Shown: positions 25,044-33,975, counted from the first letter of the stretch. The stretch is DNA of 64,000 nucleotides from Pseudorhodoferax sp047601025 (GCF_047601025.1 NZ_JASGJZ010000001.1:1736001-1800000), one strand, 5' to 3'. Numbers and translations: made by a program. The notes: generated by a model not told the origin, from the letters alone.

Positions 25044-25946
25044 ATGCCATCGACCCAGCGCAAGGACCGCCTCGACAGGCTGGCCATGGGCCTGCTGATC
25101 ATCTGCTGCCTGCTGTGGGGCGCGCAGCAGGTCCTGGTCAAGGCCACGATCGCGCACATGCCGCCGGTGCTGCAGGGCGCGCTGCGCTTCGTCGCCGCCA
25201 CGCTGCTGCTGATGGGCTGGTGCCGCTGGCGCGGCATCGCGCTGTTCAGCCGCGACGGCTCGCTGGCCGCGGGGCTGGTGGCCGGGCTGCTGTTCGCCGG
25301 CGAGTTCGTGGCGCTGTACCTGGGGCTGGCCGGCACCACGGCCTCGCGCGCCACGGTGTTCCTGTACACCTCGCCGTTCTGGGTCGCGCTGCTGCTGCCC
25401 TGGCGGGTGCCGAGCGAGCGGCTGCGGCCGGCGCAGTGGGTCGGGCTGGCCTGCGCGTTCGCGGCCGTGGCCTTCGCGCTGCGCGAGGGCTTCGGCGCCG
25501 GCCTGGCCACCTGGCGCGGCGACCTGCTGGCGCTGCTGGCGGCGCTGATGTGGGGGCTGACGACGGTGCTGATCCGCGCCACGGCGCTGGTGCGCATCGG
25601 GCCCGAGAAGCTGCTGTTCTACCAGCTGGCCGTCTCGGCGCTGGTGTTCCCGCTGCTGTCGCTGGCGCTGGGCGAGCGCTGGGACTGGCATTTCACGCCG
25701 TTCGTGGCCACCTCGCTGGCGCTGCAGGCGGTGGTCGGCGCGTTCGCCAGCTACCTGGCCTGGATGTGGATGCTGGGCCGCTACCCGGCCACGCAGCTGT
25801 CGTCCTTCGTGTTCCTGACGCCGCTGTTCGCGCTGGCCTTCGGCGCCTGGCTGCTGCACGAGCCGCTGACGCCCAGCCTGCTCGGCGCGATGGCGCTGGT
25901 GGCCGCCGGCATCTGGCTGGTCAACCGCGCACCGCATCGGCGATGA
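25044..25946 (+). CDS. EamA/DMT family exporter
   Basis: This 300-residue protein has about ten membrane segments in two EamA repeats (first LLIICCLLWGAQQVLVKATI; second from LLALLAALMWGLTTVLIRAT). The pattern SRATVFLYTSPFWVALLLPW and the C-terminal GAMALVAAGIWLVN are typical. It should move a small metabolite across the inner membrane; substrate unknown. DUF1185 follows closely, so they may be co-transcribed. Confidence 0.88.
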   Translation: MPSTQRKDRLDRLAMGLLIICCLLWGAQQVLVKATIAHMPPVLQGALRFVAATLLLMGWCRWRGIALFSRDGSLAAGLVAGLLFAGEFVALYLGLAGTTASRATVFLYTSPFWVALLLPWRVPSERLRPAQWVGLACAFAAVAFALREGFGAGLATWRGDLLALLAALMWGLTTVLIRATALVRIGPEKLLFYQLAVSALVFPLLSLALGERWDWHFTPFVATSLALQAVVGAFASYLAWMWMLGRYPATQLSSFVFLTPLFALAFGAWLLHEPLTPSLLGAMALVAAGIWLVNRAPHRR

Positions 25947-25978
25947 TCGTCCCACGTCGTCCCTCCCAGGAGTCCGCC

Positions 25979-26557
25979 ATGTCCCTGATCGAAATCCGCA
26001 AGCGCAGCCTGACCATCGAGACCACCTACCACGAGGGCGGCCCGCCGGTGGAGGTGCCGCTGAAGATGGCCGCGGCCTGCGCGGTGATCCGCAACCCCTA
26101 CGCCGGCCGCTACGAGCCGGACCTGACGCCCTTCATGGCCGAGCTGCGCAGCCTGGGCACGCTGCTGGCGAAGGAGCTGGTCGACACGCTGGGCCGCGAC
26201 CGCGTCGAGGTCTACAGCAAGGCCGCGATCGTCGGCGTGGACGGCGAGATGGAGCACGGCGCCGTCTGGCACGAGGCCGGCGGCTGGGCCATGCGCGAGG
26301 TGCTGGGCAACCCCAAGGCCATCGTGCCGGCGGCCAAGGCCGTGGCCGGCACCGGCTACCGGCTGATGGTGCCGGTGCACTACATCCACGCCTGCTACGT
26401 GCGCAGCCACTTCAACAGCATCGAGATCGGCATCCAGGACGCGCCGCGGCCCCGGGAGATCCTGTTCGCGCTGGTCATGGGCACGGGCGGGCGGGTGCAT
26501 TCGCGGCTGGGCGGCCTGCTGAAGGAGCAGGTGTCGGTGCACGACGGGCAGCGCTGA
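25979..26557 (+). CDS. DUF1185 (amino acid synthesis) family protein
   Basis: This 192-residue protein matches DUF1185, annotated loosely as amino-acid synthesis. Visible family segments are AAACAVIRNPYAGRYEPDLTPFM, GVDGEMEHGAVWHEAGG, and VPVHYIHACYVRSHFN. ATG at 25979 has CCAGGAG just upstream. The gene converges with the DUF72 gene without a gap. Function is not established. Confidence 0.8.
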   Translation: MSLIEIRKRSLTIETTYHEGGPPVEVPLKMAAACAVIRNPYAGRYEPDLTPFMAELRSLGTLLAKELVDTLGRDRVEVYSKAAIVGVDGEMEHGAVWHEAGGWAMREVLGNPKAIVPAAKAVAGTGYRLMVPVHYIHACYVRSHFNSIEIGIQDAPRPREILFALVMGTGGRVHSRLGGLLKEQVSVHDGQR

Positions 26558-27592
26558 CTACGCCGCCAGCAGCCGCGCCATCGCCTCCACCGTGCGCGGC
26601 GCGGAGCCCTCGGCCTTGTTGCCGATCGTGAGGTAGGCGTGGTGGCCGGCGGCCAGGGTGGCGCGGGCCACGCGGGCCAGCACGGCGCGGGTGTCGGGGT
26701 CGGGATCGACCAGTTCGTGGAAGGGCTGGTACAGCGCCTTGGCATCCTCGTAGCCGTAGGCGCCGTGCAGGCGGTTGAGGTTCCAGCGGCAGACCATGGG
26801 CCCCGGCCACAGCGCGCGCAGCACGGGCAGCTGCTCGGCGATCGGCGGCAGCTTGGCGTGGCCGCCCAGGCAGTAGGTGGCGCCGGCGGCGCGCAGGGCG
26901 TCGGCGAAGGCGGGCACCAGCCACTCGGCGTTGCGGACCTCCACCGCCAGCACCAGGTCGGGCGCGCGGGCGCGCAGTTCCTGCAGCGGCGGCAGCGCGG
27001 CCAGCATAGCGCCCAGGCGGGCGATCCAGTGCGGCATGCGCGCCAGCATCGCGGCCGGCAGCGGACTGAGCTGGAACACCAGCGCGCCAGCCGTGGCCCC
27101 GAGGCCCTGCAGCGCCGGCTCGACGAAGGCGGACCAGGCCAGGCCCGGGTCGAGAAAGCCCTCGTTGGCGCGCATGCCCTGGCCGTCCTCGCGCCGCACC
27201 AGCGCGTCGGCCACGGCGCTCGGCGCCTTGACCACGAAGCGGAAATGCGCCGGCACCTGCTCGGCATAGGCCGCGTACTGCGCGACGGTGAGCGGCCGGT
27301 AGAACGCCCGGTCCAGCGAGACGGCCCGCATCAGCGGGTGCCGCGCATAGGTCGCCAGGCCGCGCCGGGCCAGCATGGACTCGCTGTAGGTGCCGTCCCA
27401 GACCAGCCCGTCCCAGCCGGGGAAGGACCAGGACGAGGTGCCCAGGTGCAGCAGCGGCGGCAGCCGCGCGGCCAGTGCGGCGAATTCCGCGGGCCAGGCC
27501 GCCGGCGCGACGCTGCGGGTGCGCGGCCGTGCGGCGGGCACGGGCGCCGGCGCGGACCGCGCCGGCTCGTCCGGGAACAGCGGGTCCTGCAC
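26558..27592 (-). CDS. DUF72 family protein
   Basis: This protein of about 344 residues belongs to DUF72 (YecE-like, TIM-barrel): LHLGTSSWSFPGWDGLVW, AVSLDRAFYRPLTVAQYAAYA, FVVKAPSAV, GALVFQLSPLP and LTIGNKAEGSAP. Start uncertain: GTG at 27592 gives VQDPLFPDEP, a common opening in relatives; the ATG at 27676 adds 28 Arg-rich, unlikely residues. Function unknown. It is divergent from a thioesterase. Confidence 0.83.
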   Translation of the reverse strand: MQDPLFPDEPARSAPAPVPAARPRTRSVAPAAWPAEFAALAARLPPLLHLGTSSWSFPGWDGLVWDGTYSESMLARRGLATYARHPLMRAVSLDRAFYRPLTVAQYAAYAEQVPAHFRFVVKAPSAVADALVRREDGQGMRANEGFLDPGLAWSAFVEPALQGLGATAGALVFQLSPLPAAMLARMPHWIARLGAMLAALPPLQELRARAPDLVLAVEVRNAEWLVPAFADALRAAGATYCLGGHAKLPPIAEQLPVLRALWPGPMVCRWNLNRLHGAYGYEDAKALYQPFHELVDPDPDTRAVLARVARATLAAGHHAYLTIGNKAEGSAPRTVEAMARLLAA

Positions 27593-27758
27593 CTCAGGCC
27601 TGCCCCGGCGGCGTGGACGATGGCAGGAGGAAGTTCGGGACCATGCGCGCTGTCTCCGTGTCGAGCGGAGCCGCATGATAGGTCCGGCCCCGGCTCGGCA
27701 TCGGCCTCGGGCTGGCCCGTATAGTGCCCACCTCCCGAGCAACGAACCGCCGCCCGCC

Positions 27759-28181
27759 ATGCCCATCTGGAAGAAACCCGTCTCCGTCGAGATCCTGACC
27801 ACCCTGAGCGCCGGCACGGCCATCGAGCACCTGGGCATCGAATTCCTGGAGGTCGGCGACGATTTCCTGCGCGGCCGGGTGCCGGTGGACCGGCGCACCC
27901 GCCAGCCATACGGCCTGCTGCACGGCGGCGTCAGCGTGGTGCTGGCCGAGACGCTGGGCTCCTGCGGCGCCGCCTACGCCGTGCCCGAGGACTGGCGCGC
28001 CGTCGGCCTGGACATCAACGCCAACCACCTGCGCGGCGTGACCGGCGGCTGGGTCACCGGCACCGCGCGGCCGGTGCACATGGGCCGCAGCACCCACGTC
28101 TGGCAGATCGACATGGCCGACGAGGCCGGCATGCCGACCTGCGTGTCGCGCATCACGATGGCGATCCTGGCACCGCGCTGA
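27759..28181 (+). CDS. Hotdog-fold thioesterase (PaaI/YdiI-like)
   Basis: This 140-residue protein contains the catalytic pattern YGLLHGGVSVVLAETLGS, with HGG and the acidic residue of the hotdog helix. Ends ISRITMAILAP. Family enzymes cleave acyl-CoA, such as 1,4-dihydroxynaphthoyl-CoA or phenylacetyl-CoA derivatives. A TATAGT hexamer near 27719 may be its -10. Directly after its stop begins an intergenic repeat also found at 41814. Confidence 0.87.
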   Translation: MPIWKKPVSVEILTTLSAGTAIEHLGIEFLEVGDDFLRGRVPVDRRTRQPYGLLHGGVSVVLAETLGSCGAAYAVPEDWRAVGLDINANHLRGVTGGWVTGTARPVHMGRSTHVWQIDMADEAGMPTCVSRITMAILAPR

Positions 28182-28394
28182 GAGGCTGTGAACACATCCT
28201 TCACGCCCACGCGCGGGCCCCGGTAAGCGCCCGCGCGCCTTGCCAACGCCTCGCCCTTCGGCCCGGGACACGCCGGACGGCACGCGGGCATTGCTGCCCT
28301 TGCCCTGGCACCAGCCAGGGGGCGGCTGGTGCCTACGCGTGCGGCCCGCCGCGCCCTGCCGATGGCCGCGACCGGTTCATCCGCAGTTTCTGAG
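28182..28394 (+). repeat. Intergenic repeat, copy A
   Basis: Starts directly after the thioesterase stop with GAGGCTGTGAAC, then CCTTCACGCC. It shares with copy B (41814-42014) the exact block ACGCCGGACGGCAC and the block TGGCCGCGA-C/T-CGG at similar spacing, and GCCTCG. The copies have otherwise diverged. No open frame or transposase is seen. A plus-strand CAGCC/GGCTG hairpin lies within. Probably a dispersed non-coding element of the genome. Confidence 0.5.
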
Positions 28395-28409
28395 CCCCGG
28401 CCGGCCGCG

Positions 28410-28985
28410 TCATGGCGCGCCGGCATCTCCCTCGCGCGCCATCCGCTCGCTCTTCCAGTACACGTCGTCGCCGCCGTCCAGGCGGTTGAGCACGCGCGCC
28501 AGCACGAACAGCAGGTCCGACAGCCGGTTCAGGTAGTGGCGCGGCGCCTCGCGCACGGTCTCGGCACGGCCGAGCGCGACGACCGCGCGCTCGGCCCGGC
28601 GCGCCACGGTGCGGCAGACATGGGCCTGCGCCGCGCCGCGGGTGCCGGCCGGCAGGATGAACTCCGCCAGCCGCGGCAGCGTGGCGTTGTGGTCGGCCAG
28701 CGCCTGGTCGAGCTGCAGCACCGCCTGCGTCTTGAGCAGCTCGAAGCCGGGCATGGACAGCTCGCCGCCCAGGTTGAACAGCTGGTGCTGCACGTCCACC
28801 AGCAGCTCGCGCACGCCGTCGGGCATGGGCTCGCACAGCAGCAGGCCCAGGTGCGAGTTCAGCTCGTCGACCTCGCCGATGGCGGTGATGCGCAGGCTGT
28901 CCTTGCCGACGCGCGCGTTGTTCGCGAGGCCGGTCGTGCCGTCGTCGCCGGTGCGCGTGGCGATCTGCGTCAGTCGCTTGCCCAT
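28410..28985 (-). CDS. PduO-type cob(I)alamin adenosyltransferase
   Basis: This 191-residue protein carries the ATP-binding N-terminus TRTGDDGTTGLANNARV (from residue 10), the cobalamin-site region RRAERAVVAL, and NRLSDLLFVLARVLN. It transfers the adenosyl group of ATP to cob(I)alamin, making coenzyme B12. No B12-dependent gene or cobalamin riboswitch is nearby. ATG at 28985 fits family starts. Confidence 0.92.
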   Translation of the reverse strand: MGKRLTQIATRTGDDGTTGLANNARVGKDSLRITAIGEVDELNSHLGLLLCEPMPDGVRELLVDVQHQLFNLGGELSMPGFELLKTQAVLQLDQALADHNATLPRLAEFILPAGTRGAAQAHVCRTVARRAERAVVALGRAETVREAPRHYLNRLSDLLFVLARVLNRLDGGDDVYWKSERMAREGDAGAP

Positions 28986-29145
28986 GCCTGTCCTCCGTGC
29001 CGATCCAAAGCCCGGCATTGTGCCGTTTACAAACCGGCCGCCATTTGTGAGGCCGGCAACAGGAGGCAAGAGTGCTGGCGGCGCGCCCATGCGTCTGGTC
29101 GAATCCCGCGTCGCTGATTCGCGCCAGAACCAAGGATCCCCCGGC

Positions 29146-29481
29146 ATGCGCCTGCCCCGCCCCCTCGCTCGCTTCGAAGAACACCGCCTGGCCCTGTGCC
29201 TGTGCGCCGCGCTGGGCAGTGCCTGCGCCGTGGCGCAGGCGCGGGCGCAGGACGTCCTGGCCCAGGCCCCGGTCGGCGCCCCGGTCGCCCACCATGTGCG
29301 CGACGGCGCGCTGCAGCGCGTCGACGAGGCCTTCGGCCGCGCCGACACCGACGGCGACGGCCGGCTCAGCCGCGAGGAGGCCCAGCGCCTGCCGGCCGTG
29401 GCCGAGCGTTTCGACGAGATCGACGCGAACCACGACCGGGTGCTGTCGCGCGAGGAATTCCACCGCGGCGTGAGCCTCTGA
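29146..29481 (+). CDS. EF-hand domain protein, probably periplasmic
   Basis: This 111-residue protein has a likely signal peptide (hydrophobic core LALCLCAALGSACAVA, cleavage near ARA-QD). Two EF-hand loops follow: residues 67-78, DTDGDGRLSREE, canonical; and 93-104, DANHDRVLSREE, with Arg at position 6 instead of Gly. It may bind Ca2+ in the periplasm. No partner gene is obvious. Confidence 0.75.
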   Translation: MRLPRPLARFEEHRLALCLCAALGSACAVAQARAQDVLAQAPVGAPVAHHVRDGALQRVDEAFGRADTDGDGRLSREEAQRLPAVAERFDEIDANHDRVLSREEFHRGVSL

Positions 29482-29521
29482 GCCGCATGCGCGGCGGATC
29501 GCAACGCCGGACCGTAGCCGT

Positions 29522-29998
29522 TCAGGAAGCGCCGGCACGCCGCCGCACCAGCGCCCAGGCCATCACGCCCACCACGGCCAGGTTGACCACCAGCACCAGC
29601 GCGCCCAGCGCGGTCGGCCGGTGCGCCAGCTCGGCCACCTCGAACGGCAGGTAGATGCCGCCGCTCAGCGCCGCCAGCCATTCGGCCCAGGCGCGCTGGC
29701 GGTACAGGCCGTAGGCTTCCAGCAGGCGCAGCGCCGAGTACGCCGCCGCACCCAGCGCCAGCCAGAGCAGCCGCGGCTGCTGCAGGTGCGCCACGGCGTC
29801 CAGGAAGATGTGCGGGTACTTCGACGCCGGGTTCAGGTGCGAGTGGGCGACCAGCCGCGCAGCCAGCGCGTTCAGGTCGTGGTGCACCAGCGCCAGCACG
29901 CCGGTGGCGGCCAGCAGCACGACGAGGCCCTTGCAGGCCTCGACCAGCGCGATCGCGCGGATCGCGCCACGGGAGGCGTCGGTGGTCGTGGCGGCCAT
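29522..29998 (-). CDS. DUF2127 family membrane protein
   Basis: This 158-residue protein has four membrane segments and the DUF2127 pattern: AIALVEACKGLVVLLAA near the start, LRLLEAYGLYRQRAWAEWLA in the middle, and GGIYLPFEVAEL. It ends in RRR. Function unknown. A 31-residue membrane peptide gene lies 66 bp upstream on the same strand. Confidence 0.82.
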   Translation of the reverse strand: MAATTTDASRGAIRAIALVEACKGLVVLLAATGVLALVHHDLNALAARLVAHSHLNPASKYPHIFLDAVAHLQQPRLLWLALGAAAYSALRLLEAYGLYRQRAWAEWLAALSGGIYLPFEVAELAHRPTALGALVLVVNLAVVGVMAWALVRRRAGAS

Positions 29999-30063
29999 GG
30001 ATGTTCACTCCTGCGGAGCTGCGCATCCTAGCCCGTGCCGCGCCAGCGCGGCGAGGACCGCCG

Positions 30064-30159
30064 TCAGGCCCCGCCGCGCCCCAGCGCGAGCCGGCAGCCA
30101 GCCAGCAGCACGGCCAGCACCACCAGCTGGCCCACCAGGAATTCGAGGATCAGTTGCAT
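30064..30159 (-). CDS. 31-residue single-span membrane peptide
   Basis: The frame encodes MQLILEFLVGQLVVLAVLL followed by AGCRLALGRGGA, one transmembrane helix with a basic tail. An AAGGAG Shine-Dalgarno lies 7 nt before the ATG, the strongest evidence that it is translated. It precedes the DUF2127 gene in the same direction and may be co-transcribed. Size recalls KdpF- or YnhF-like small proteins, but it is not recognised. Confidence 0.5.
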   Translation of the reverse strand: MQLILEFLVGQLVVLAVLLAGCRLALGRGGA

Positions 30160-30315
30160 TGCGGACTCCTTGTCGTCGTCGCGGCAGCGCTGCCGCAGCA
30201 GCGTTTGTCGCCGCGCGGCGTCAAGGCGATTCGTCGCGCCGGTAAAGCCCCGGACAACGCGGAGCGCGCCGACCCGCACTCCTAGAATCACCCACCCCCT
30301 CCCGGAGACAAGGCC

Positions 30316-31740
30316 ATGAACGCTCCCGCCGCATCCCGGCACCTGGTGCCCGAGTTCCATCCGCGCGAAGTGCCCGCGGCACTGGTGGAGGCCTTGAAGG
30401 CCCGCTTCGGCGAGCGCTGTTCCACGGCGCTGGTGGTGCGCGAGCAGCACGGGCGCGACGAGTCCTCCTTCACCGTGCCGCCGCCGGCGGCCGTGGTGTT
30501 CGCCGAAAGCACCGCCGACGTGGCCGAGGTCGTGCGCCTGGCCGCCGCGCACGCGGTGCCGGTGATCCCGTTCGGCGTCGGCTCCTCGCTCGAAGGCCAC
30601 CTGCTGGCCGTGCAGGGCGGCATCAGCATCGACGTCTCGCGCATGAACCAGGTGCTGTCCGTCAACGCCGAGGACCTGACGGTGACCGTGCAGCCCGGCG
30701 TCACGCGCAAGCAGCTCAACGAGGAACTCAAGAGCTCGGGCCTGTTCTTCCCGATCGATCCCGGCGCCGACGCCTCGCTGGGCGGCATGACGGCCACCCG
30801 CGCCAGCGGCACGAACGCGGTGCGCTACGGCACCATGCGCGAGAACGTGCTGGCGCTGGAGGTGGTGACGGCCAGCGGCGAGACCATCCGCACCGGCACG
30901 CGCGCGCGCAAATCGGCGGCGGGCTACGACCTGACGCGCCTGTTCGTCGGCAGCGAGGGTACGCTGGGCGTGATCACCGAGGTCACGCTGCGCATCTACC
31001 CGCTGCCCGAGGCGGTGTCGGCGGCGATCTGCTCGTTCCCGAGCATCGCGGCGGCCGTGCACAGCGTGATCCAGACCGTGCAGCTGGGCGTGCCGATCGC
31101 GCGCGTGGAGCTGATCGACGCCAACACCGTGCGCATGGTCAACACCTACGCCAAGCTGAGCCTGCGCGAGGAACCGATGCTGCTGATGGAGTTCCACGGC
31201 TCGCCGGCCAGCGTGCAGGAGCAGGCCGAGACGGTGCAGCAGATCGCCTCCGAACACGGCGGCCAGGCGTTCGAGTGGGCCAGCACGCCGGAGGAGCGCA
31301 CGCGGCTGTGGACGGCACGGCACAACGCCTATTTCGCGGCCGTGCAGTCGCGCCCGGGCTGCAGGGCGATCTCCACCGACACCTGCGTGCCGATCTCGCG
31401 GCTGGCCGACTGCCTGCTCGACTCGGTGGCCGAGGCCGACGCCAGCGGCCTGCCGTATTTCCTGGTCGGCCACGTGGGCGACGGCAACTTCCACTTCGGC
31501 TACCTGCTCGATCCGGACCGGCCCGAGGAGCGCGTCCAGGCCGAGGCACTGAACCACGCGCTGGTGGCGCGGGCGCTGCGCCTGGGTGGCACCTGCACCG
31601 GCGAGCACGGCGTGGGGCTGCACAAGATGGGCTTCCTGGTCGACGAGACCGGTGCCGGGGCCGTCGAGATGATGCGCACGATCAAGCGCGCGCTGGACCC
31701 GCTGAACATCATGAACCCGGGGAAGATCTTCGCGCTGTAG
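30316..31740 (+). CDS. FAD-linked oxidase (D-lactate dehydrogenase/GlcD-like)
   Basis: This 474-residue protein has the FAD-binding type 4 domain (VPVIPFGVGSSLEGHLL, DLTVTVQPGVTRKQLNEEL, GGMTATRASGTNAVRYG, LFVGSEGTLGVITEVTL) and a C-terminal FAD-oxidase domain with VGHVGDGNFHFG and TGEHGVGLHK. The C-terminus NIMNPGKIF is typical. It most likely oxidises D-lactate or another D-2-hydroxyacid. The promoter has TAGAAT at 30284-30289. No glcE/glcF neighbours, which favours a D-lactate dehydrogenase. Confidence 0.87.
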   Translation: MNAPAASRHLVPEFHPREVPAALVEALKARFGERCSTALVVREQHGRDESSFTVPPPAAVVFAESTADVAEVVRLAAAHAVPVIPFGVGSSLEGHLLAVQGGISIDVSRMNQVLSVNAEDLTVTVQPGVTRKQLNEELKSSGLFFPIDPGADASLGGMTATRASGTNAVRYGTMRENVLALEVVTASGETIRTGTRARKSAAGYDLTRLFVGSEGTLGVITEVTLRIYPLPEAVSAAICSFPSIAAAVHSVIQTVQLGVPIARVELIDANTVRMVNTYAKLSLREEPMLLMEFHGSPASVQEQAETVQQIASEHGGQAFEWASTPEERTRLWTARHNAYFAAVQSRPGCRAISTDTCVPISRLADCLLDSVAEADASGLPYFLVGHVGDGNFHFGYLLDPDRPEERVQAEALNHALVARALRLGGTCTGEHGVGLHKMGFLVDETGAGAVEMMRTIKRALDPLNIMNPGKIFAL

Positions 31741-31862
31741 CTCCCCGCAGGGGGGTCGACTCGGAACTTCGTCAAAATTGGCGACGTACTGGCTGGACTT
31801 GCATGGATTTCTTGCAGTTCAAGACATACAGTTACGTTCCTTCTTTCACGCAGGCCCGCCCA

Positions 31863-32465
31863 ATGATCCGCCCGCTCCTTCCCCTGGCCGCCCTGGTGCT
31901 TGCCGCCTGCGCCCAGACCCCGCCCCCCGCGCCGGACCGGCCGGCCATGATCCGCATCTGCGACGACACCGGCTGCTCCGACCGCCCGCGCAACAGCGCC
32001 ACCTTCGACGCCACGCGCGACGACAACCCCGCGCAGACGCGCCGCATGGCCGCGCTGGCCGACCTGGCGGGCAAGGACCCGCGCGCAGCCTACGACCTGG
32101 GCCTGCGCTACTTCCGCGGCGACAGCGTGCCGCAGAACAGCTACCAGGCGCTGCAGTGGATGCGCAGCGCCGGCGAGCGCGGCCATCCGCAGGCCCAGAT
32201 GGCGCTGGGGCGCTTCTACCTGACGGGGCTGGAAGAAATGGGGCCGGACCCGCAGGAAGCCGAGAAATGGCTGTCCATGGCCGCCGGCCGCGGCGACAAG
32301 GAGGCCGCCAGGCTGCTGGCCGAAGCCAGCGCGGCCAAGAAGAAGAACCAGGACGACTACCAGCTCTGGGTGACCCGCCAGCGCGAAGCCGGCTACGGCT
32401 TCTGGTACAGCGGCTACCCGTACTACTGGGACTGGGGCCCGCAAGGCTGGCATTACCGCTACTGA
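31863..32465 (+). CDS. Sel1-repeat lipoprotein
   Basis: This 200-residue protein has a lipoprotein signal with lipobox LAAC (Cys16). Two Sel1-like repeats follow (DPRAAYDLGLRYFRGD...ALQWMRSAGERG; HPQAQMALGRFYLTG...AEKWLSMAAGRGD), then a Lys-rich linker and an aromatic tail (YSGYPYYWDWGPQGW). ATG at 31863 is preferred over 31803 because it puts the lipobox in place. It may work with the CsgG-like lipoprotein 55 bp downstream. Confidence 0.8.
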   Translation: MIRPLLPLAALVLAACAQTPPPAPDRPAMIRICDDTGCSDRPRNSATFDATRDDNPAQTRRMAALADLAGKDPRAAYDLGLRYFRGDSVPQNSYQALQWMRSAGERGHPQAQMALGRFYLTGLEEMGPDPQEAEKWLSMAAGRGDKEAARLLAEASAAKKKNQDDYQLWVTRQREAGYGFWYSGYPYYWDWGPQGWHYRY

Positions 32466-32520
32466 GTCACCTTCCTTCCCCGATTCCCTTTCCCCTCCCT
32501 TTGCCGAAGAAAGCCCATCC

Positions 32521-33357
32521 ATGAACCATTCCTCTGCCTTCTTCCTGCGCCCGGTCGTCCTGGCGGCATCCGTCCTGGCCCTCGCGGGCTGCGAAACGCC
32601 CGGCGGCGGCAAGATCACCACGGGCGGCAGCCCGACGGCCGTGACCGGCGCCGCCGCCGGCGGCACCAGCGCCGGCGCGCAATCCTCGCTGGAGCGCTGC
32701 GACGCGCCGCTGGGCACGCTGGCCGTGGACGACGGCCGCGGCAAGGAGTGGTACGCCAGCTTCGGCGCCGCCACCAAGGTCACCTCGATCGAGCCGCTGC
32801 TGCGCCTGGCCGTGCAGCAGTCCAACTGCTTCGTGATCACCTCGATCGGCAACAACCGCACCGAGAGCCGCCTGAGCTCCATCACCGACAAGCAGCGCAA
32901 CTCGGGCGAGTTCCGCGCCGGCTCGAACCAGCAGAAGGGCCAGCGCGTGGCGGCGGACTACTTCATGGAGCCGTCCATCATCATCGACAACGATTCCACC
33001 GGCAAGCTGGCGGGCGCGCTGGGCGGCTTCCTGGGCCGCGGCGTCGGCGCGCTGGCCGCGGGCATGGAAAGCAAGGTGTCCGTGGTCACGCTGACCATGT
33101 ACGACATCCGCTCCTCGGTGCAGATCGCGATCTCCGAGGGCAATGCCACGGCCACGAACTTCGGCGCCGCGCTGGGCGCCTTCGGCGGTGGCGCGGCGGC
33201 CGGCCTGGGCGGCTTCTCGCGCACACCGGAAGGCAAGGCCACGGTCGCGGCCTTCATCGACGCCTACAACTCCATGGTGGTCTCGCTGCGCAACTACAAG
33301 GCGCAGGAAGTCAAGGGCGGCCTGGGCCGCGGCGGCGTGCTGAAGGTCGGCCAGTAA
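32521..33357 (+). CDS. CsgG/HfaB family lipoprotein
   Basis: This 278-residue protein has a lipoprotein signal (lipobox LAGC, Cys24), a Gly/Thr-rich linker, and the CsgG-type domain: RLAVQQSNCFVITSI, ADYFMEPSIII, VSVVTLTMYDIRSSVQIAISEG, and a C-terminal AFIDAYNSMVVSLR. CsgG forms an outer-membrane secretion pore, but many homologues lack curli genes, as here. A terminator-like hairpin follows. Confidence 0.8.
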   Translation: MNHSSAFFLRPVVLAASVLALAGCETPGGGKITTGGSPTAVTGAAAGGTSAGAQSSLERCDAPLGTLAVDDGRGKEWYASFGAATKVTSIEPLLRLAVQQSNCFVITSIGNNRTESRLSSITDKQRNSGEFRAGSNQQKGQRVAADYFMEPSIIIDNDSTGKLAGALGGFLGRGVGALAAGMESKVSVVTLTMYDIRSSVQIAISEGNATATNFGAALGAFGGGAAAGLGGFSRTPEGKATVAAFIDAYNSMVVSLRNYKAQEVKGGLGRGGVLKVGQ

Positions 33358-33370
33358 GCGGCTCCAGCGT

Positions 33371-33403
33371 CCGGCGAAGAGCCTCGCAAGAGGCTCTTGC
33401 CGG
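33371..33403 (+). terminator. Hairpin after the CsgG-like gene
   Basis: CCGGC-G-AAGAGCCTC pairs with GAGGCTCTT-GCCGG around GCAA, with a single bulged G. It is followed by a short T-containing stretch. Good stem, weak T-run. Confidence 0.65.
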
Positions 33404-33417
33404 AGGGCTTTGATCTT

Positions 33418-33727
33418 TCACCACTGCGCGGCCGAACTGCGCCGATACGGCCGCCAGCACCAGCAGGACGACCACAGGCTCCGCACCGCCACCAGGCGAG
33501 GACCGGCCAGCAGCAGCACGGCGACCAGCGCCGGCAACGCGGCCTTGCCGAGACCACCAGAGAAGCTGTAGAAGCCGAACAGACGCCTCGACGCCATCGC
33601 TGTCGGTGACGCGCATCGCGCCGCGGGTACCGCGATGCTCGATCCGATGCCGGCCACCACCAGGCCGACGCAACGCCCCGCGAAGCCGAGCGGCCGCGCC
33701 ACCCTGATCAGGAAAACCCACCCTCAA
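33418..33727 (-). pseudogene. Remnant of an MFS transporter gene
   Basis: Minus-strand fragments in two frames read like one MFS segment: VVAGIGSS, then RVTDSDGVEAS in the next frame, then RRLFGFYSFSGGLGKAALPALVAVLL in the first again. The LG.YSFSGDLGK-type motif is typical of a group of MFS permeases. Both ends are missing and frameshifts are needed. The remaining gap to parB (33728-33975) shows no gene I can support. Confidence 0.45.
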
Positions 33728-33975
33728 AACGGCAGTTCACTGGTCGGAACGCCGGCAAGTGCTTTCCGCACCCTGGACTGATCGACTGTGGCGACCCACC
33801 CAGTTGGAACGGCTCCGCAGTTGCTGAAAAACGGCCGCGACCCCGTGCCAGCACTTGCTTTTCTTTGTTTTCGACATCGCCCAAGCGCCGTTTCCAGGCT
33901 CACGGGCGCGACGATGGCCGACAGCATCGGCGCTGCGCACAGCGACCTGCGCGCGGCGGCCGCGCGCCGCACGGA

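Noticed and set aside
24121..25050. A 309-codon minus-strand frame and a collinear plus-strand frame of similar size
   Set aside because: Both overlap the flavin reductase gene and read as low-complexity Arg/Ala/Gly.
26558..27898. The full 446-codon frame for the DUF72 protein
   Set aside because: The first 100 codons overlap the divergent thioesterase promoter and gene start and read as Arg-rich noise; the family begins near 27592.
33724..33972. An 82-codon minus-strand frame next to parB
   Set aside because: No ribosome site, no recognisable domain, and atypical composition; not supported as a gene.
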